From positions 2,954,501-3,018,500 of the forward strand of contig NC_004193.1 of NCBI RefSeq assembly GCF_000011245.1: a DNA stretch of 64,000 bases. The letters run 5' to 3'. Source of the stretch: Oceanobacillus iheyensis HTE831. GTDB lineage: Bacteria; Bacillota; Bacilli; Bacillales; Amphibacillaceae. The position numbers were made by a program, and so were the translations under genes. Shown one piece after another: positions 44,239 to 54,243 of this stretch; the first letter of the stretch is position 1, and each line of letters opens with the position of its first letter. Below the pieces are notes generated by a model. It saw only the letters and a program-made list of their open reading frames with translations. It ran no database searches and had not been told where the DNA came from.

Positions 44239-45316
44239 ATCTATTAATTTTCACTTTATCTCCCAAAATCCGTAATTGTGAGAGTATCGGTTTTTTTCTG
44301 CCAGCGATGCCAACTATTTCGGAGAACAGCTGAATGGCAAATAATATTAAACATCCTATCATAAATGAAGTAATCATACGAGCACTATTAAAAATAACGG
44401 CCATTACTCCAAAATAAATACTAAATCCATATATAATCAAAACAGATTTCCTGTGTGAGTATCCCTTACTCATTAACAAGTAATGTATATGTTTATTGTC
44501 GGCGACTGCAATCCCCTTATGATTACTTAACCGTCTTAAGATGGCCAGTATGGTATCAAATATAGGTATTGCTAAAACAATTGCCGGAACAATAAAACTA
44601 AAGAACGCAATATTTTTAAACAGTCCTAGCATGGAAACAATAGCAATAGAATAGCCTAATAATAATGCACCTGTATCCCCCATAAAGATTTTAGAAGGAT
44701 AGAAATTATAAGGTAAGAAACCTAACGTACTTCCAATCAGTATCACACATAATCCTATCACTAAAATACGATAGTCCATAATAGCCATCACAAGAATACT
44801 GGCTAAACCAATGATAGATATACCAGCAGCTAGTCCATCCAATCCGTCTATTAGATTAATTGCATTAGCAGCAGCTACAATCCATAGAATAGATAATGCG
44901 ATGCCAATATAATCATCTAAAAAGACAGTACCAGCAAACGGAATCGTTAGTTTCTCAATTACGAGGCCTGAAGATGTAACAACAGAAGCCGCCATTAATT
45001 GACCAGCCAGCTTATAGCTTGGCCGCAAATTAAACATATCATCTAATAAACCCGTTAGTAGCATAATTACAGCACCAATAATTACTCCTGTCATCTCTGG
45101 AGAGTCAGGTGATAAATATATAAATCCTACAGCGATACCAATAAATATCGCTAAGCCCCCCATACTCGGCTTTGGCACTTTATGCATTTTTCTTACTTGA
45201 TCTGGTCTATCTACAAAATTTAACATATGCAATATTTTTATCATCAACGGTGTAACAATAAGAACTGTTCCAATGGATAAAAGAAAGGCAATGAACAACT
45301 CTTCTATCGACCACAT
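44237..45316 (-). CDS. tagO: Undecaprenyl-phosphate GlcNAc-1-phosphate transferase
   Basis: A 359-residue protein with about 10-11 membrane segments and the cytoplasmic motifs of the WecA/TagO/MraY family: KMHKVPKPSMGGLAIF, LLDDMFNLRPSYKL (the Asp pair), NAINLIDGLDGLAAG, FMGDTGALLLGY and the HIHYLLMSKGYSHRK loop. It starts the linkage unit of wall teichoic acid by loading GlcNAc-phosphate onto the lipid carrier. Its position next to tagD and an LCP gene supports TagO rather than a capsule enzyme. Confidence 0.92.
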   Translation of the reverse strand: MWSIEELFIAFLLSIGTVLIVTPLMIKILHMLNFVDRPDQVRKMHKVPKPSMGGLAIFIGIAVGFIYLSPDSPEMTGVIIGAVIMLLTGLLDDMFNLRPSYKLAGQLMAASVVTSSGLVIEKLTIPFAGTVFLDDYIGIALSILWIVAAANAINLIDGLDGLAAGISIIGLASILVMAIMDYRILVIGLCVILIGSTLGFLPYNFYPSKIFMGDTGALLLGYSIAIVSMLGLFKNIAFFSFIVPAIVLAIPIFDTILAILRRLSNHKGIAVADNKHIHYLLMSKGYSHRKSVLIIYGFSIYFGVMAVIFNSARMITSFMIGCLILFAIQLFSEIVGIAGRKKPILSQLRILGDKVKINR

Positions 45317-45404
45317 ATTAATCCCTACTTTTCAAGGAGTTTTGTATATTCTTGTATATTCTATCATATTTTTATTATATTGGGTGTTTTAATGTAGAAA
45401 TATA

Positions 45405-45435
45405 GAAAAAACCACTGACAATGGGCGTCAGTGGT
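45405..45435 (-). terminator. Terminator of the glucosaminidase gene
   Basis: ACCACTGAC and GTCAGTGGT form a perfect 9-base stem, followed on the minus strand by TTTTTTC. It lies 14 bases after the stop. Confidence 0.85.
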
Positions 45436-45448
45436 GATTATATCATTA

Positions 45449-48400
45449 TTAACGATATTGTGGTATATCAAATTTGTACATTGGATTATCCAATTGATCG
45501 TAAATACTCTGAATGTTATTTACTTGTTTTGTTGCCCAAGCAATATCTGTTGCATATTGATGAGTAGCAGGATTAGCAGGGTTCCAACGCATTTTGTATA
45601 GGGTATCTTGTCCAATATGGATATACCTTTCTCCTATAAATTTAGCGCCTCCTATAATTGCTTGTTCAGGAGAAAACCAGCCTTCATTATATGCGCGAAT
45701 TGCGCCACCTTCTCTAGCATTACTATCAACTGCACCTATACCAAACATATTATAAGATGTTCTAATATTCGTAAGGCTAGATCTATTAGATGGAGTCACC
45801 AATACTGGATTTCCACTACTGTTTTTACCTACTTCAATTCCTGTAGCTAGATCCGAAGTTCCATGTCCTGTCTCTAATAAAGCATGGGATATTAAGTAAA
45901 CTTCATTTACACCATGTTGATGACTAGCGCTGATAAAGGACTGTCCTTTACCGCTTAAAATGCCTTTTCCAGAAAGTACATTATTCAACGACGCTGCGCT
46001 AACACCCACACTTTCTGAAAGTACAAGATGTTGGAAAATATCATTGTTGTCTGGATCTAAGTACTGTAACACATCCTGTTCAGTTGCATTTCTCCATGTT
46101 TGATATGAAATTTCATGCCATGTGCTGCCTTCTTCAATTATGTTAACAGTAGTTCCTTTAGGAATTACACCATATTTATGGCTGCTGCTGCTCTTCGCAG
46201 AGCGTACATTTACGTTAGCTGTAGTTTTTCCAACAAGTGTATTTTTACTAGCTAATGAAGAATGTACGTATAGCACTTGTCCTCTATAACGAATTTTGTA
46301 CCATTTCGTACTTCCACTATAAATAGCTCCTGTTACTTCTTCCATAAATTCAATTTCCGTCCCATTGCCAACATTAAATGCCACTTTACTGATCAGCTGC
46401 GGAGCGGTACGTAAATTTACACTAGTGCCAGTTATTGCCGCCGTCCTAGTTAAATCAATATAACTACTATGGACATAAGCTGGAAGATTACGGTAGGCAT
46501 CCGTTTGTGGACTTACTGACATTTGTTTTGATAATGCTTGTGTTAATGTTGTTGGATAAGGTGTATATTCTATAATCCAGCGATTCTCAACAGCTTCTTC
46601 AATTGCAGCTAATGTAATCTCATCTGCAATACCACTAACTGGAAGACCATTATCTTCTTGGAATTGCTTTAATCTTGTTTCTGTCCAATTTCCGAAATAA
46701 TCACTTATAGCGATACCATCATAGCCTAGGTGATTTAGGTTTTCTTTTAATGTAATAATATCTGGATGGCTATTGCCTAGCTGTAATGGATGATTAAAAA
46801 TGTTATCAAGTTTAGCAATGGTTACTTCATCTGCTATTCCATTTTCTAATAATCCATAATGTGATTGAAACTTCCTTACTTGGGTTTCTGTAAAACTACC
46901 ATATAGGGTAGAAACAGTTATATAACCAAAACCAATACGATTTAACTTCTCTTTTATTTCTACAGTTCCATCGTGACGTTTACCATTTTGGAACGGACTA
47001 TTGTAAACACTTGAAATTTTTTCTTCCGTAGTATGATCGACTATTCCTGTTACAGTTAGATGATAATATTTTTGGAATTGTTTCACTCGTGTTTCTGTCC
47101 AACCTCCATAGTAATTCGTTTCAGATATACCACCAAATCCAATGGCATTAAGCTGTTTCTTAATCTCTATGATATCTTCATGACGGTCTCCCAGCTGGAA
47201 ACTTGCATTATAATAAGCTTCATTCAATTTTATCCAGGTATTCTCATCTGCTATTCCATTTTCCACTAATCCGTATTCTCTTTGGAATCGTTTTACTTGT
47301 GATTTAGTAAAATTGCCATATAAAGTGGATACTGTAATATGACCATAGCCTAGACGGTTCAACTTTTCTTTTAGTTCTATCGTATCTTCGTGACGTTTCC
47401 CTGCTTGGAAAGGACTATTATAGACTTCATCCAGTTTATTTTGGGTAGCTTCATCTGCTTTACCAGTCACATTTAAGTTATAGTATTCCTGAAATTGTCG
47501 GACGCGAGTTTCTGTCCAGCCACCAAAGTAATCCGTCTCGGATATACGATCGAAACCAACCGCATTTAGCTTTTTCTTTAGCAATATAATTGCACTATGA
47601 CGGTCTCCTAATTCAAATACATCGGTAGATGCCAATTCCTCCAGCTTCGCTAACGTTGGTCCATCCGCAATTCCATTCACACGCAATCCTTGATCACGCT
47701 GGAACTCTTTCACTTGGCTTTCCATGTAATCCCCAAATAACGTCGTTACCGTAATCGGTCCATATCCGATACTATTCAGCTTTTCTTTGATTGCTTTTGT
47801 ATCTTCATGACGTTCGCCATTTTGGAACGGACTATTGTAGACGCTATCTAGTGTTTCTTGTGTTGCTGGACCTACTTTTCCATCCACACTCAATCCATAA
47901 TATTGCTGGAATTGTTTGACACGGGTCTCTGTCCAACCTCCAAAGTAATTGGTTTCAGATATGCCACCAAAACCGATCGCATTTAGCTTTTCTTTGATAG
48001 TAATAATTGCATTATGACGGTCTCCTAATTCAAATACATCGGTAGATGCCAATTCCTCCAGCTTCGCTAGTGTACGCTCATCCGCAATTCCATTCACGCG
48101 CAATCCTTGATCACGCTGGAACTCTTTTACTTGGCTTTCCATGTAGTTGCCAAATAACGTCGTTACCGTAATCGGTCCATAACCGATACTATTCAGCTTT
48201 TCTTTGATTGCTTTTGTATCTTCATGACGTTTGCCATTTTGGAAAGGGCTATTGTAGACACTATCTAATTTATTGATGGTTTTTTGATCTACTTTCCCTG
48301 TTATGGATAATTGGTAATATGTTTGGAACTGGGTCACACGCGTTTCCGTCCAATTACCGAAGTAATCCGTTTCTGTGATACCATCAAAACCAATGTGATT

Positions 48401-48796
48401 CAATTTTTCTTTAATCTCTACAAGATCTTCATGGCGATCTCCTTTTTCATATGGAAGAGATGCTGCTGCAAAAGGTTTTATTCTTAATTCTTCTGCTTCC
48501 TCTTCAGACTGTTTTTGTTGATTGTCAGTTGATTCGACAGCTTCTGTAGTTGTATTTTCTTGAACATTCTCTACTTCCTCTAGGACTGATTCATTAGAAA
48601 CTTCTTCATCTGATGTTTCCTGCTTTACATCATTGTTCTCAAGAATTTCACCTTGACCTTCTTCTACATTATCTTCCTTAGAAGTTACTTCCTGTGCCTT
48701 GTTTTCTATATCTGCCTCATTAGCATGAGTAATTGCTGGACTAAAGTGGAATAAGACAATAACACTAATCAAAAATATTTGAAAGTATTTCCTCAC
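45449..48796 (-). CDS. Giant autolysin: nine PG-binding-like repeats, SH3b, C-terminal glucosaminidase
   Basis: A 1115-residue secreted protein. The signal peptide ends THA (residue ~25), then an acidic linker runs to ~115. Nine ~70-residue repeats (~116-740) of the PG_binding_1 type alternate between form A (YFGGWTETRVKQFQ) and form B (TLFGNYMESQVKEFQ) as ABABABABA. Two SH3-like domains follow (~775-885, SVNLRTAPQ and NVNVRSAKS). The C-terminus is a LytD-like glucosaminidase, with the catalytic Glu in SHALLETGHGTSDLATG and YNMFGIGA. GTG start with GGAGG ten bases upstream. It is the paralogue of the next gene and probably cuts or remodels the wall. Confidence 0.88.
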   Translation of the reverse strand: MRKYFQIFLISVIVLFHFSPAITHANEADIENKAQEVTSKEDNVEEGQGEILENNDVKQETSDEEVSNESVLEEVENVQENTTTEAVESTDNQQKQSEEEAEELRIKPFAAASLPYEKGDRHEDLVEIKEKLNHIGFDGITETDYFGNWTETRVTQFQTYYQLSITGKVDQKTINKLDSVYNSPFQNGKRHEDTKAIKEKLNSIGYGPITVTTLFGNYMESQVKEFQRDQGLRVNGIADERTLAKLEELASTDVFELGDRHNAIITIKEKLNAIGFGGISETNYFGGWTETRVKQFQQYYGLSVDGKVGPATQETLDSVYNSPFQNGERHEDTKAIKEKLNSIGYGPITVTTLFGDYMESQVKEFQRDQGLRVNGIADGPTLAKLEELASTDVFELGDRHSAIILLKKKLNAVGFDRISETDYFGGWTETRVRQFQEYYNLNVTGKADEATQNKLDEVYNSPFQAGKRHEDTIELKEKLNRLGYGHITVSTLYGNFTKSQVKRFQREYGLVENGIADENTWIKLNEAYYNASFQLGDRHEDIIEIKKQLNAIGFGGISETNYYGGWTETRVKQFQKYYHLTVTGIVDHTTEEKISSVYNSPFQNGKRHDGTVEIKEKLNRIGFGYITVSTLYGSFTETQVRKFQSHYGLLENGIADEVTIAKLDNIFNHPLQLGNSHPDIITLKENLNHLGYDGIAISDYFGNWTETRLKQFQEDNGLPVSGIADEITLAAIEEAVENRWIIEYTPYPTTLTQALSKQMSVSPQTDAYRNLPAYVHSSYIDLTRTAAITGTSVNLRTAPQLISKVAFNVGNGTEIEFMEEVTGAIYSGSTKWYKIRYRGQVLYVHSSLASKNTLVGKTTANVNVRSAKSSSSHKYGVIPKGTTVNIIEEGSTWHEISYQTWRNATEQDVLQYLDPDNNDIFQHLVLSESVGVSAASLNNVLSGKGILSGKGQSFISASHQHGVNEVYLISHALLETGHGTSDLATGIEVGKNSSGNPVLVTPSNRSSLTNIRTSYNMFGIGAVDSNAREGGAIRAYNEGWFSPEQAIIGGAKFIGERYIHIGQDTLYKMRWNPANPATHQYATDIAWATKQVNNIQSIYDQLDNPMYKFDIPQYR
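46580..48451 (-). repeat. Nine ~210-bp coding repeats of the glucosaminidase autolysin
   Basis: Approximate limits of the repeat block. Repeats 1-5 closely match those of the amidase gene at the DNA level, differing only at scattered positions, and repeats 2 and 4 within this gene are nearly identical. Confidence 0.8.
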
Positions 48797-48876
48797 TTTA
48801 GTTTCACCTCCTTGATTTTATAAAATACTACTAATCTAATATCGGTTATTATTATTAAAATTGAATAGATTATTAA

Positions 48877-48906
48877 AAAAAGACTACCTTATTTGATAGT
48901 CTTTTT
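48877..48906 (-). terminator. Terminator of the amidase gene
   Basis: AAAAAGACTA and TAGTCTTTTT form a 10-base stem with a 10-base loop, followed on the minus strand by TTAATAATC. It lies eight bases beyond the stop. Confidence 0.8.
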
Positions 48907-48913
48907 AATAGAA

Positions 48914-51730
48914 TTATCTTCTTTTTAAATTATAAGAATTCGCTATTGCATCTGCGGTTATTTGAGCCAAATATGTACGATAACTTGGATCTTTTAAAAG
49001 CATATTTTCAACAAAATTATCGATAAACATATATTCTAATAGAATAGAAGACATATTTGTATTTCTTAATACATTAAAGTTTGCTGTCTTCTTACCTCGA
49101 TCATTTACATTAATGTTATTAATTAAATAAGAATGAACATCAGATTGTCTTTGCTTTGTTTCATTTGAAACATTTCCATTATGGATATATGTTTCAAATC
49201 CATTTGCCGATCCATTAAAAGCGTTGGTATGGAAACTAACAAAATAATCTGCTCCCCAACGGTTTGCCATATTAGCTCTTTCCGTTAATTCTATAAAAGT
49301 ATCATCTGTTCTTGACATATTTACAAGAACTCCCTTATATTTCGATGATAAGAATTGTTCCGTCTGAAGCGCTATATCTAACACGACATCTTTTTCGTTA
49401 ATACCATAACCTTGCCCTCCAGGATCATTTCCTCCATGACCTGGGTCTAGAAATACTCTAATTACACTATCATCTAGTTTCTGAATCGTTTTTGTATCTG
49501 CTATACCACTAACCGGAAGATTATAATCTGATTGGAATTGCTTTAATCTTGTTTCTGTCCAATTTCCAAAATAATCGCTTATAGTGATACCATCATAACC
49601 TAGCGCATTAAGCATTTCTTTCATCTCAATTACGCGAGAATCTGATTTACCTTTTTGTAATGGACTATTATATATTTCATTAATCATATCCATAGTTACT
49701 TCATCAGCTATTCCATTGACCTTCAAGCCATAATACTCTTGAAACTTCTTCACTTGGGATTCTGTAAAACTACCATATAGGGTAGAAACAGTTATATAAC
49801 CGAAACCAATACGATTGAGTTTCTCTTTTAATTCAATGGTTCCGTCATGACGTTTACCATTTTGGTATGGACTATTATACACGTCCGATAGCTTTTGCTG
49901 TGTTTGTTCGTCAGCGGTACCAGTAACCGAAAGACCATAATATCGTTGGAATTGTTCGACACGAGTTTCCGTCCATTTTCCAAAGTAGTTCGTTTCAGTT
50001 ATACCACCAAATCCAATGGCATTAAGTTGCTTCTTAATCTCTATGATATCTTCATGACGGTCTCCCAGCTGGAAACCTGTTTTATAATAGACTTCATTCA
50101 ATTTTATCCAGGTATTTTCATCTGCTATTCCATTTACGACTAATCCAAAATCACGTTGGAATTCTTTTACTTGTGATTTTGTATAGTTGCCATATAAAGT
50201 AGATACTGTAATATGACCATAGCCTAGACGATTCAACTTTTCTTTTAGTTCTATCGTATCTTCGTGACGTTTCCCTGCTTGGAAAGGACTATTATAGACT
50301 TCATCCAGTTTATTTTGAGTAGCTTCATCTGCTTTTCCAGTCACATTTAGGTTATAATATTCCTGAAATTGTCGGACGCGAGTCTCTGTCCAGCCACCAA
50401 AATAATCCGTCTCGGATATACGATCGAAGCCAATCGCATTTAGCTTTTGTTTGATAGTAATAATTGCACTATGACGGTCTCCTAATTCAAATACATCGGT
50501 AGATGCCAATTCCTCCAGCTTCGCTAACGTTGGTGCATCCGCAATTCCATTCTCGCGTAATCCTTGATCACGCTGGAACTCTTTCACTTGGCTTTCCATG
50601 TAGTTGCCAAATAACGTCGTTACCGTGATTGGCCCATATCCAATGCTATTTAGCTTTTCTTTGATTGCTTTTGTATCTTCATGACGTTTGCCATTCTGGA
50701 ACGGACTATTGTAGACGCTATCTAGTGTTTCTTGTGTTGCTGGACCTACTTTTCCATCCACACTCAATCCATAATATTGCTGGAATTGTTTGACACGGGT
50801 CTCTGTCCAACCTCCAAAGTAATTGGTTTCAGATATACCACCAAAACCGATCGCATTTAGCTTTTCTTTGATAATAATAATTGCATTATGACGGTCTCCT
50901 AATTCAAATACATCGGTAGATGCCAATTCTTCCAGCTTCGCTAGCGTACGCTCATCCGCAATTCCATTCACGCGCAATCCTTGATCACGTTGGAACTCTT
51001 TCACTTGGCTTTCCATGTAATTGCCAAATAACGTTGTTACCGTAATCGGTCCATATCCGATACTATTCAGCTTTTCTTTAATCGCCTTTGTATCTTCATG
51101 GCGTTTGCCATTTTGGAAAGGGCTATTGTAAACACTATCTAATTTATTGATGGTTTTTTGATCTACTTTCCCTGTTACGGATAATTGGTAATATGTTTGG
51201 AACTGGGTCACACGCGTTTCCGTCCAATTACCGAAGTAATCCGTTTCTGTGATACCATCAAAACCAATATGATTTAATTTTTCTTTGATCTCTACAAGAT
51301 CCTCATGGCGATCTCCTTTTTCATATGGAATTGAAGCATCCACTGCAAAAGGTTCCACCTGCTCAGAATCAGATTTTCCTTCTTCCTCTTCCTCTCGAGG
51401 AGTTGTTTCTTGTTCTTCCGAAGAATTTTCATTAGAAATATGTTCTTCTTCAGAATCTTCCTCCTCTTTGTTATCTACTTCTTTATCTTGGGATGAAGAG
51501 TTTTCATTTTCTTGAGAAGATTCGTTATTATCTTCTTCTACTTCCTCTTGAAAATCATCTTTTTGAGGAACATCACTATCTTTATTTACCTCTTCACTAG
51601 ATTGATTTTCCTTTTGAGAAGTTTGCTCTTCTTCTCCATTACTCGCCGTATTGGCATGAGTAATTGCTGGACTAAAGTGAAACAAAACCATAATACTTAT
51701 CAATAATATTACGAAATTCTTCCTTATCAC
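48914..51730 (-). CDS. Giant autolysin: nine PG-binding-like repeats with C-terminal Amidase_3
   Basis: A 938-residue secreted protein. The signal peptide ends THA, a very acidic Glu/Ser/Asn-rich linker runs to ~135, and nine ABABABABA repeats follow (~136-760), nearly identical in the first half to those of the neighbouring glucosaminidase gene. The C-terminal N-acetylmuramoyl-L-alanine amidase carries the zinc His in FLDPGHGGNDPGG, Glu in IELTERANMANRWGA, His in FVSFHTNAFNG and the catalytic Glu in LLEYMFIDN. I chose GTG 51730 because it sits in the same leader context (GGAGGTGA-ACTAAA) as the paralogue; the GTG 12 bases upstream is inside the ribosome site. Confidence 0.88.
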   Translation of the reverse strand: MIRKNFVILLISIMVLFHFSPAITHANTASNGEEEQTSQKENQSSEEVNKDSDVPQKDDFQEEVEEDNNESSQENENSSSQDKEVDNKEEEDSEEEHISNENSSEEQETTPREEEEEGKSDSEQVEPFAVDASIPYEKGDRHEDLVEIKEKLNHIGFDGITETDYFGNWTETRVTQFQTYYQLSVTGKVDQKTINKLDSVYNSPFQNGKRHEDTKAIKEKLNSIGYGPITVTTLFGNYMESQVKEFQRDQGLRVNGIADERTLAKLEELASTDVFELGDRHNAIIIIKEKLNAIGFGGISETNYFGGWTETRVKQFQQYYGLSVDGKVGPATQETLDSVYNSPFQNGKRHEDTKAIKEKLNSIGYGPITVTTLFGNYMESQVKEFQRDQGLRENGIADAPTLAKLEELASTDVFELGDRHSAIITIKQKLNAIGFDRISETDYFGGWTETRVRQFQEYYNLNVTGKADEATQNKLDEVYNSPFQAGKRHEDTIELKEKLNRLGYGHITVSTLYGNYTKSQVKEFQRDFGLVVNGIADENTWIKLNEVYYKTGFQLGDRHEDIIEIKKQLNAIGFGGITETNYFGKWTETRVEQFQRYYGLSVTGTADEQTQQKLSDVYNSPYQNGKRHDGTIELKEKLNRIGFGYITVSTLYGSFTESQVKKFQEYYGLKVNGIADEVTMDMINEIYNSPLQKGKSDSRVIEMKEMLNALGYDGITISDYFGNWTETRLKQFQSDYNLPVSGIADTKTIQKLDDSVIRVFLDPGHGGNDPGGQGYGINEKDVVLDIALQTEQFLSSKYKGVLVNMSRTDDTFIELTERANMANRWGADYFVSFHTNAFNGSANGFETYIHNGNVSNETKQRQSDVHSYLINNINVNDRGKKTANFNVLRNTNMSSILLEYMFIDNFVENMLLKDPSYRTYLAQITADAIANSYNLKRR
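49455..51325 (-). repeat. Nine ~210-bp coding repeats of the amidase autolysin
   Basis: Approximate limits. The block is a direct-repeat partner of the block at 46580-48451; upstream leaders (ACTAATCTA-TATxGGT) are also shared, indicating duplication of the whole gene front. Confidence 0.8.
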
Positions 51731-51906
51731 TTTAGTTCTCACCTCCTTTATACTTATACTAACTTACTAATCTAGTATTGGTAAAGGTTTACAATAAATA
51801 AAATTACATCTTTGTATCTAATTTGTAATTAATATTTAAGATTATGTAATCACATTTTCGTGTATAGTACCGTATAAACCTTTATTTAATAAATGGAGTG
51901 AACATT

Positions 51907-52920
51907 ATGTATTTATGCTATATGAGAAACTATAAAAAACCCTTTGAATTCGTACGATTGCTAGCAAAAGCCAGTAAATATTATGGAATTGATATAATAT
52001 ACTGCCATCCTTCGCAAGTAGATACAACAGAAGGAAAGATTAGTGGAAAGATACTATTAAATAATCGTTGGGAGTCTATTACTGTTCCTATTCCTGAATA
52101 TATCGACTTAAATGCCTATTGTTATAAATATAAAGAAACGATCGATTACTTGAAAAAGAAAAGTACTCTATCATCACCAAGAAGATTTGGTTCTAAAGAA
52201 AGTGTATACAAAAAACTTATTGATGATGGACAATTTGCTAAAATCGTACCTCCTACACTATTAATTAATAGTGAAAATGATTTTCGCTTACTAATAGAAG
52301 ATTATAACAAAGTAATTTTGAAGCCAAAGAAAGGGCATAAAGGGCAAGGAATTTATAAGATAAATATTGTTGAAGATAATTATCATGTAACACAAGATTG
52401 TGAGGAAAAAATATTTAATCAATCTGAAATGGAATCCTTTCTTCAAAAACAGATTATACCTAATAACTACCTCGGACAGAAATATGTAGAGTCAACAACG
52501 AGTAATGGTGATCCGTTTGATTGTCGAATTCGTCTTGAAAAAAATGGCGAAGGTAAGTGGGAAGTAGTTGTTTACTTGGTTCGTATAGGTTCAGGTAATA
52601 AAGTCGTTTCAAATGTTTCACAAGGAGGAAGTGTGAACAAGCTGCTACCATTTATAAAATATAATTATCCTGATAACTGGAATGAAATTAAAGAACAAAT
52701 TGATTATATTGCAGAAAATTTACCTGAAAAAATCGAACAGCTATTTAATAAGAAAACCTCTTTTCTTGGGATTGACTTAGGAATTGATAAAGGAGGAAGT
52801 GTATACTTGTTTGAGGTGAATTCAGCGCCTGGTGTAGAATTCGGAGAGGGTGAACTAGCCAATATTAAATCCGATTATTATAACTATATATTAAAAAACA
52901 AAAAGCTTAGTAAGAATTAA
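51907..52920 (+). CDS. YheC/YheD-like ATP-grasp protein (1)
   Basis: A 337-residue protein starting at ATG 51907 (GGAG eight bases upstream; a GTG nine bases earlier is inside the site). It has a pre-ATP-grasp domain to ~90 (ASKYYGIDIIYCHPSQVD). The ATP-grasp domain follows, with VILKPKKGHKGQGIYKI as the glycine-rich loop, KYVESTTSNGDPFDCRIRLE, and the metal Asp/Glu/Asn in SFLGIDLGIDKGG and LFEVNSAPG. It is most like the YheC/YheD (spore-coat-associated) family of unknown ligases. It is divergent from the autolysins and convergent with a paralogue; a terminator separates the two. Confidence 0.82.
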   Translation: MYLCYMRNYKKPFEFVRLLAKASKYYGIDIIYCHPSQVDTTEGKISGKILLNNRWESITVPIPEYIDLNAYCYKYKETIDYLKKKSTLSSPRRFGSKESVYKKLIDDGQFAKIVPPTLLINSENDFRLLIEDYNKVILKPKKGHKGQGIYKINIVEDNYHVTQDCEEKIFNQSEMESFLQKQIIPNNYLGQKYVESTTSNGDPFDCRIRLEKNGEGKWEVVVYLVRIGSGNKVVSNVSQGGSVNKLLPFIKYNYPDNWNEIKEQIDYIAENLPEKIEQLFNKKTSFLGIDLGIDKGGSVYLFEVNSAPGVEFGEGELANIKSDYYNYILKNKKLSKN

Positions 52921-52922
52921 AC

Positions 52923-52960
52923 AAAAGCAGACTATCGAAAAATGTTCGACAGTCTGCTTT
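52923..52960. terminator. Bidirectional terminator
   Basis: AAAGCAGACT-TCGAA and TTCGA-AGTCTGCTTT form a long stem with one mismatched position, between the two convergent YheC/D-like genes. Confidence 0.8.
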
Positions 52961-53011
52961 ATTCATATGTGCTTTATGAATGGAAATTATTGAGTAGAGA
53001 GATCAAATAAA

Positions 53012-54220
53012 TTACTTATTCTTAAGTAACTTACCAACTTTACGAATGAAACTCGTCATTTTCCATGACGTGCTTGACTTTATTTGATTTATTTCTTTAT
53101 CTTTTTTCGCCTTTTCTAATCTCAATTGTTTTACTTCTTGTTGCAATTTATCAATTTGGCCACTGTTTTTGTTTTTGTTTTTGTTTCTGCCTTTGTCTGG
53201 AATATCCAGTAATTCTCTTATCGCATAGGAATAATAATTACTTCTGTGATAAGCTACTTCAGAAATTAAAGCAATTGTACTTGGACCATCATTCACTTCA
53301 AACAAGTATAATTTTCCGCTTCGATCAATTCCGATGTCCATTCCCATATACATAATATGTGTATTTCTCAATTCCTCCATCTTTTTAGGAATGGACTCTC
53401 CTACTTCTTTTAAGGAATCATAAATGTCAGACCAATTATCTTTAAAATTAGCTTTTAGAAAAGGTTTTGGATCACTTATCCCTCCTCCTTGGTTAACATT
53501 AGAAATAATGGATTGTCCAATTCCGATTCTTATATACATTTTTGCAACTGACCAATTCCCACTGCCATCTTTTTCGACATGAATTCTACAATCAAACGGA
53601 TCTCCTTGAGTCGTCCTTGATGATACATATTTTTGGAGGATATATCCTTTTCGGTGAATAGTACGATAATAAAATTCTTCAAGCTCTTGTAAATTCAAGG
53701 TTTTCATTTCTGTCTCAAAACCTATACGAAAAGTATCTTCATTCTCCATTTCCAAGAAGTGTACACCTTTTCCTCGAAGTCCTCTAATAGGTTTCAATAC
53801 TGTTTTTTTATAAACCTTTACATAGTTTAACAGTTCCTCAAATGACTTTATTTTTTGAGTTGGAATTACTAAATGAGAAAAATTACTATCTTCCTTTAAT
53901 ATGTCTTGTAATTTTTGTTTACTAAGAGTGTTCTCTCGATTATCTGAAAGAAATGTATTGGCTCTAAGATAATCCATAATCTCCTTATTTTTCTTTTTAA
54001 AGCAATATGGAGAAATATCAATAAATCTAGGTATCTTCGTTGATTTGGTTTTCCATTTACCATTATTCAATACCTTCCCGCGTACCGTACCAGAATCTAT
54101 GTTTACATCTTTTGGTCTTAAGTATATTAAATCTATATCATAGGATTTGGCAATCAGTGCTGTGATAGTTGCTAATTCTGTCGGCTGATTAAAGTTTGTC
54201 ATAAAACCAATTTCTTGCAT
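53012..54220 (-). CDS. YheC/YheD-like ATP-grasp protein (2) with coiled coil and SWK tail
   Basis: A 402-residue paralogue of the preceding gene, in the opposite orientation. The ATP-grasp residues are conserved: VLKPIRGLRGKGVHFLEM, KYVSSRTTQGDPFDCRIHVEK, YMGMDIGIDRSGK and LFEVNDGPS. After the enzyme a Lys/Asn-rich linker and a predicted coiled coil (KLQQEVKQLRLEKAKKDKE) lead to the tail SSTSWKMTSFIRKVGKLL. The same SWK-x-T tail occurs on three other ATP-grasp proteins in the array and is known from glycosyltransferases of surface polysaccharide loci. Its substrate is unknown. It precedes no other gene on its strand before the terminator. Confidence 0.82.
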   Translation of the reverse strand: MQEIGFMTNFNQPTELATITALIAKSYDIDLIYLRPKDVNIDSGTVRGKVLNNGKWKTKSTKIPRFIDISPYCFKKKNKEIMDYLRANTFLSDNRENTLSKQKLQDILKEDSNFSHLVIPTQKIKSFEELLNYVKVYKKTVLKPIRGLRGKGVHFLEMENEDTFRIGFETEMKTLNLQELEEFYYRTIHRKGYILQKYVSSRTTQGDPFDCRIHVEKDGSGNWSVAKMYIRIGIGQSIISNVNQGGGISDPKPFLKANFKDNWSDIYDSLKEVGESIPKKMEELRNTHIMYMGMDIGIDRSGKLYLFEVNDGPSTIALISEVAYHRSNYYSYAIRELLDIPDKGRNKNKNKNSGQIDKLQQEVKQLRLEKAKKDKEINQIKSSTSWKMTSFIRKVGKLLKNK

Positions 54221-54243
54221 GAATAAATCCCACTTTCCTATTC

